From: Myrica gale
Taxonomy: Eukaryota > Streptophyta > Magnoliopsida > Fagales > Myricaceae
Assembly: GCA_963930655.1 (NCBI GenBank)
Contig: OZ005618.1
Coordinates: 8,702,001 to 8,766,000, forward strand
Direction: 5' to 3'
Length of the DNA: 64,000 nt
Part shown: one piece after another, positions 60,215 to 64,000 of the stretch
Layout of the letters: every line of letters begins with the position of its first letter
How positions within the stretch are numbered: the first letter of the stretch is position 1
Notes under the pieces: model-generated
The model's input: the letters and a program-made list of their open reading frames with translations, nothing else
The model's database searches: none
Told to the model about the DNA's origin: nothing
Translations under genes and position numbers: made by a program

Positions 60215-63200
60215 ATGGGAGTCCCCAGCGACGACGTCGTTGTGATCCAGAAGGCTAAGTAGCCAGGCGAGCCCTGCGTCATCACCATCAATTGCCCTGA
60301 CAAGACCGGCCTTGGATGCGATATTTGCAGCATAATACTCGAATTCGGTCTCTACATTACTAAAGGAGGTATCGTATATACTTGACTTTCCAGCAAGAAT
60401 ATTTTACCTAGCTTTTATGTTTTGGCGAAGCTTTTGATTTGATTTTAGCTTTGAATTTTATCTACTTGTTTTTCTTCCTTCTGTGAAGATGTAAACATCA
60501 CGCCCTTTTTTCTAACTATTTTTTTCTTCTGTACCAGTAATGAATCCCTGATTTTTTTTTCTTTTTGTTTTTCTCTTTCGGGAAATTCCTGGTTGTAGAT
60601 GTTTCCACTGATGGGAAATGGTGCTACATAGTATTATGGGTTGTTCCCCGTTCCAGCCCTTTTGCGATGGTCCAATTTAAAAAACCGCCTACTATCAGTA
60701 TGCCCGTCGTGTTCGTGGTCATTTTACTTGGACCAACCGGCTGCGTGCTCTGCGTCTTCTCCGGTTTACCTCTTGAAGTTCATTTGCCTCGACCGAAAAG
60801 GATTACTACACGGTAATAGCAATTCTCTTTAGTTATGGGCTTTTAGTTACTTCCTTGTTTGTGTGTGATTCTGATGCATTTTTTTTCTAAATTACTTCCT
60901 TTAGATGTCACACAAGTTCTCTGCGAGCTTGAGCTTACAATTCAAAGGGTAAAAGTGACGACAACTCCAGATGGCAGAGTCCTGGACCTCTTTTTCATAA
61001 CAGATAACAAGTGAGACGGTGCTTTGCGTTTCATATTGAGCTTTTTAGTTGATAACGTGCAGAAGTTTCTTTTGTTATGTAGTTTGATACGTCCATGTAG
61101 TTGTTAATGTATTTGACTGCATTCAGAGCCTGCTATCGTATAATGAACATGATATTTTGGGATTTCTTGCTTTGGACCATGCAATAAGTGGTCCATTTCT
61201 GGCGAAAGGGAAATAAATGTCATTTGGTTTGTTATTTTCATTTGTCTTCTAGAAGTAAGTCGTTGCTGACTTTCTTTTCTTCACCTTGGACTTTGAAATA
61301 GTTTGTTCTATGCTCACTTTTCTTCTTGTCGTTTTTGCTTAAGGTTCCAAGTGAGCATACCTACATTTCAATTAGTATTATGCAACTTACTGTAATGGAA
61401 ATTGAAGATATGTTAAAGAAACAGGGGAACTGTGCATAAAATTGTCTAGAACAAGTTAGTGCCTCGCTTTGATTCATTGGATTTTTCCAGTAGTCATGAG
61501 ATTTTTCTTCGTAAAATATGACGCGTTTTATGGGATTGATGATATCTCTATTTATAAATGTAACCAGTCAGTCATGGAGGTACTCTGATGATTATTTATC
61601 TCATGAATCTGTTACAATTCATTTCAGGCTGATTCTACACACAAAGACACGACAAGACGAGACATTGGAACAATTGCATGCGGTTTTGGGTGAATCATGT
61701 ATCAGATGTGAACTTGAGTTGGCAGGTCATGAGTATGAATGTCATCAGGGAGTTTCTTCTCTTTCTCCTGCAGTGACCGAAGAATTATTTAGATGTGAGT
61801 TATTGGACAGGGAAATCCGGTCTCAAGCTCTTAGCCCGGATATGGCAATATTGAAGAAAGCTAGTGTGACCATGGACAATTCATTGAGTCCAGCTCATAC
61901 GTTACTGCAAATACACTGTGCTGATCACAAGGGTCTACTATATGACATTATGAGAACTTTGAAAGACTGCAATATCCAGGTATGGAAAGCAAACATTTTA
62001 ACAGGCAACAATTTGACTATGGTATGCTACAATTTGACTGATTTTGCCATTGGTGGTTGGGCTGAGGCCTCATTTTTACTTCAAAAGAAGAGTATTGTAT
62101 CAAACAAGGATAAATTAAGCTGTCTGCTACCTCAACCTTTTTCATTAGGGTAACTACCTACCACCTTAACTGATGATTACGTAATTGCGACTGTTAATTT
62201 GAAAACCTTGTAATCCTTGTGACTCGAAGTAAGACTAGGTCACTCTGGTTTTGCCAATAAAGATTTGTAACAAATATGGTCATACAATGTTGTTGAGAAT
62301 AATATTCTAACGACATGGTTCCACATTTCCCTTGTTCTCATGAGCCAGCGGCCCATCCCTCTTGATTCTAGAGGTTATCATTCCTACCCAAAAATAAATG
62401 AAATAAATGATTAGGCTCTGATTCTTGAAGTATAGCTGATGGTTGTGACGATGAGATCTACTACGTGGTAGGGATCTACTGCATGGTTCTTTTCTTGTCC
62501 TCGATAAATATTGATGGTAGAGTATTCCAATTTCCCAAAAAGGCTGATCAAAATGTACTTTTCTAAGACTACCATATAAATCTGCATCACGATATGTGTT
62601 GCCGAAAAACTGCGTTTTTTAAGTTTGCTGATTTCTGTTCTGCGTTGTCATTGTTCAGATAGCTTATGGTGACTTTCCCCAACTACAAAGAACTGTCGTG
62701 ATTTGGACTTATTTATTCAGCAAAAGGATTCGAAAAAGGTTGTGGATCCTGAGAAGCAGAGTGCATTATGTTGTCGTTTGAAGGTGGAAATGCTTCATCC
62801 GTTGCGTGTCATCATTGCAAACCACCAGACACCGAACTTCTGTTTGCTAATCCAGTTGAGTTATCTGGAAAGGGAAGAGCACGAGTTTTCTATGATGTTA
62901 CACTTGCTCTGAAATCACTTGGGATCTGCATTTTCTCGGTAAGAAACTTGCATCATAAATTAAGTGATTCAAAAAACCCATTGGCAGACTGATTTGTTTA
63001 ATTTTTAAAATTGGGTGTTTAAAGGCACATCATAAAGTAAGTGATTAAAAAAAACCATTGGCAGACTGGGACTTCTTTGATTTTCAACCTTAGGTTAGGT
63101 GTTTAAAGGGCATTGATTCAGTGGATCGGTGCTAGATTGAAAATTGAGCATTAGATCTCCATCAAGCTCTGTGACAATGGGGCGCTATATCTTTCCTGCA

Positions 63201-63465
63201 TTGCTAATCCACTTCTCTGCAACTTGGTGGCGTTGATTTTTCCACCCTGAATATATATTAGGGTACTGGTTTTTTCCATTGAAATACTTGTAACGCCTTT
63301 CTTGTCTTGGTTTTTTAGGCTGAAATAGGAAGGCATTCGACATCAGATCGTGAATGGGAGGTCTACAGATTTCTCTTGGCTGAGAAGTGCAACTTTCAAT
63401 TATCTAATATGGTAGCTAGGAATCAGATTGTAGACAGAGTTAGAAGAACGTTGATGGGTTGGTGA
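60215..63465 (+). pseudogene. ACT-domain-repeat protein (ACR9/10-like), broken
   Basis: Exons 60215-60368, 60599-60812, 60905-61010, 61628-61979, 62659-62938 and 63319-63465 have GT-AG borders and the plant ACR9/ACR10 order of four ACT domains. The translation starts 'MGVPSDDVVVIQKAK', stopped by TAG at 60260-60262 directly before 'PGEPCVITINCPDKTGLG'. Exon 2 shifts frame near 60645 before 'RWSNLKNRLLSVCPSC'. Exon 4 is open ('LSPAHTLLQIHC', 'DHKGLLYDIMRTL'). Exon 5 shifts twice, about 62695 and 62820 ('DPEKQSALCCRLKVEMLH', 'NPVELSGKGRARVFYDV'). Exon 6 is open to 'VRRTLMGW'. ACR proteins are thought to sense amino-acid status. The combined lesions make it a pseudogene. Confidence 0.85.
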
Positions 63466-64000
63466 GTAGTTTCATTTCCTTTGTACGGAGATTCTATTTT
63501 GAGTGCATCTCTGTGTGCTCTCCCTGTATATGCAACTTGGCTTCTAGAGATCTATGCGTGGTTCATCAGTTGCCAGTTAATAAATACATAGCCTGTGTTC
63601 TTTAATCACCAAATTTTAGATGCTAGGGTATAGAACGTGGCTATCCCCTGCCTAATCTTCTTCCTTGGTTTTTCTTCTCTTATTTTTCTCGAGGTTGGAT
63701 TCTGGGGTTTGGAACTTCCGAGTAAAAGGTGCGAGTATTTTGGGTCGTGAAAACCAACAATGAGGAATGTTTTTAGACATGCTTCTAACTCTATGTCCAC
63801 TCTATTCCCTGCTGCCTCGCAACACTTTTTTTCTAATTTTTCTAATCCGACCTCATGATATAAGTTTTTTAATTTTTAAGTAACCCTTAGATTTTGACCC
63901 TTTTTAATAAATAGACATTCGATTTTCAAATTGATCAAGTCCAGAGATTGGTTGATGTGGTATATGCTGTTATTAATTGAGCTAGCAATTTAGTTATGAT
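63466..64000. other. Downstream DNA to window end
   Basis: No coding region or repeat that I can support. Probable 3' flank of the ACR-like pseudogene. Confidence 0.4.

Noticed and set aside
1..64000. CRISPR arrays, bacterial operons or ribosome binding sites
   Set aside because: The window is plant nuclear DNA and no regular spacer-repeat pattern was seen.

Overview
This is a plant nuclear genome window. The evidence is plant-type multi-exon genes with GT-AG introns, a nuclear tRNA-His, and dense plant transposon families (Sirevirus-like Copia, TRIM, CACTA, Mutator-like/FAR1, hAT, SINE). Gene content suggests a eudicot, probably a woody rosid. The species cannot be fixed from the sequence alone.

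Few genes look intact: a small VOC/glyoxalase-like gene (1471-2163, -), a SEC14/CRAL-TRIO lipid-transfer gene (13272-18572, +), tRNA-His(GUG) (44644-44715, -) and the 6-kDa mitochondrial ATP synthase subunit gene (55857-56134, -). A UDP-glucuronate decarboxylase gene (46067-49829, +) has ten clean exons, but the exon for the N-terminal NAD-binding motif is not visible. SEC14-like, UXS and ATP-synthase-6 appear in the same order as, from memory, Arabidopsis At3g46450, At3g46440 and At3g46430. That makes 13-56 kb a conserved block expanded by transposons between SEC14 and UXS.

The space between SEC14 and UXS holds a wrecked FUSC/aromatic-acid-exporter-like gene (about 20977-37191). It has been hit by a MITE, a 9.0-kb CACTA element, a TRIM, a 3.2-kb Mutator-like element and a small hAT element. 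Most insertions carry recognisable target-site duplications, and the exon reading resumes across three of them. Just downstream sits a 7.0-kb Mutator-like element with a perfect 9-bp target duplication. It encodes a FAR1-type transposase, slightly broken, and also carries pieces of unrelated genes: the C-terminal exons of a VARICOSE-like mRNA-decapping scaffold and a two-exon GRF-type zinc-finger reading frame.

Downstream of UXS lies a second gene-carrying element (50809-52586). Its terminal inverted repeats of about 185 bp enclose the exact first exon of an R2R3-MYB gene and rearranged mTERF sequence. The left end (1-10.8 kb) holds a tandem duplication of the VOC gene with a solo LTR and its preserved empty site, Copia debris, and a 737-bp fold-back element with a very GC-rich core. 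The right end (57.9-63.5 kb) holds a hAT transposase relic and a frameshifted ACT-domain-repeat (ACR9/10-like) pseudogene.

The most distinctive content is the pair of gene-capturing Mutator-like elements and the transposon-riddled FUSC gene. I found no sign of a wholly new biochemical system.
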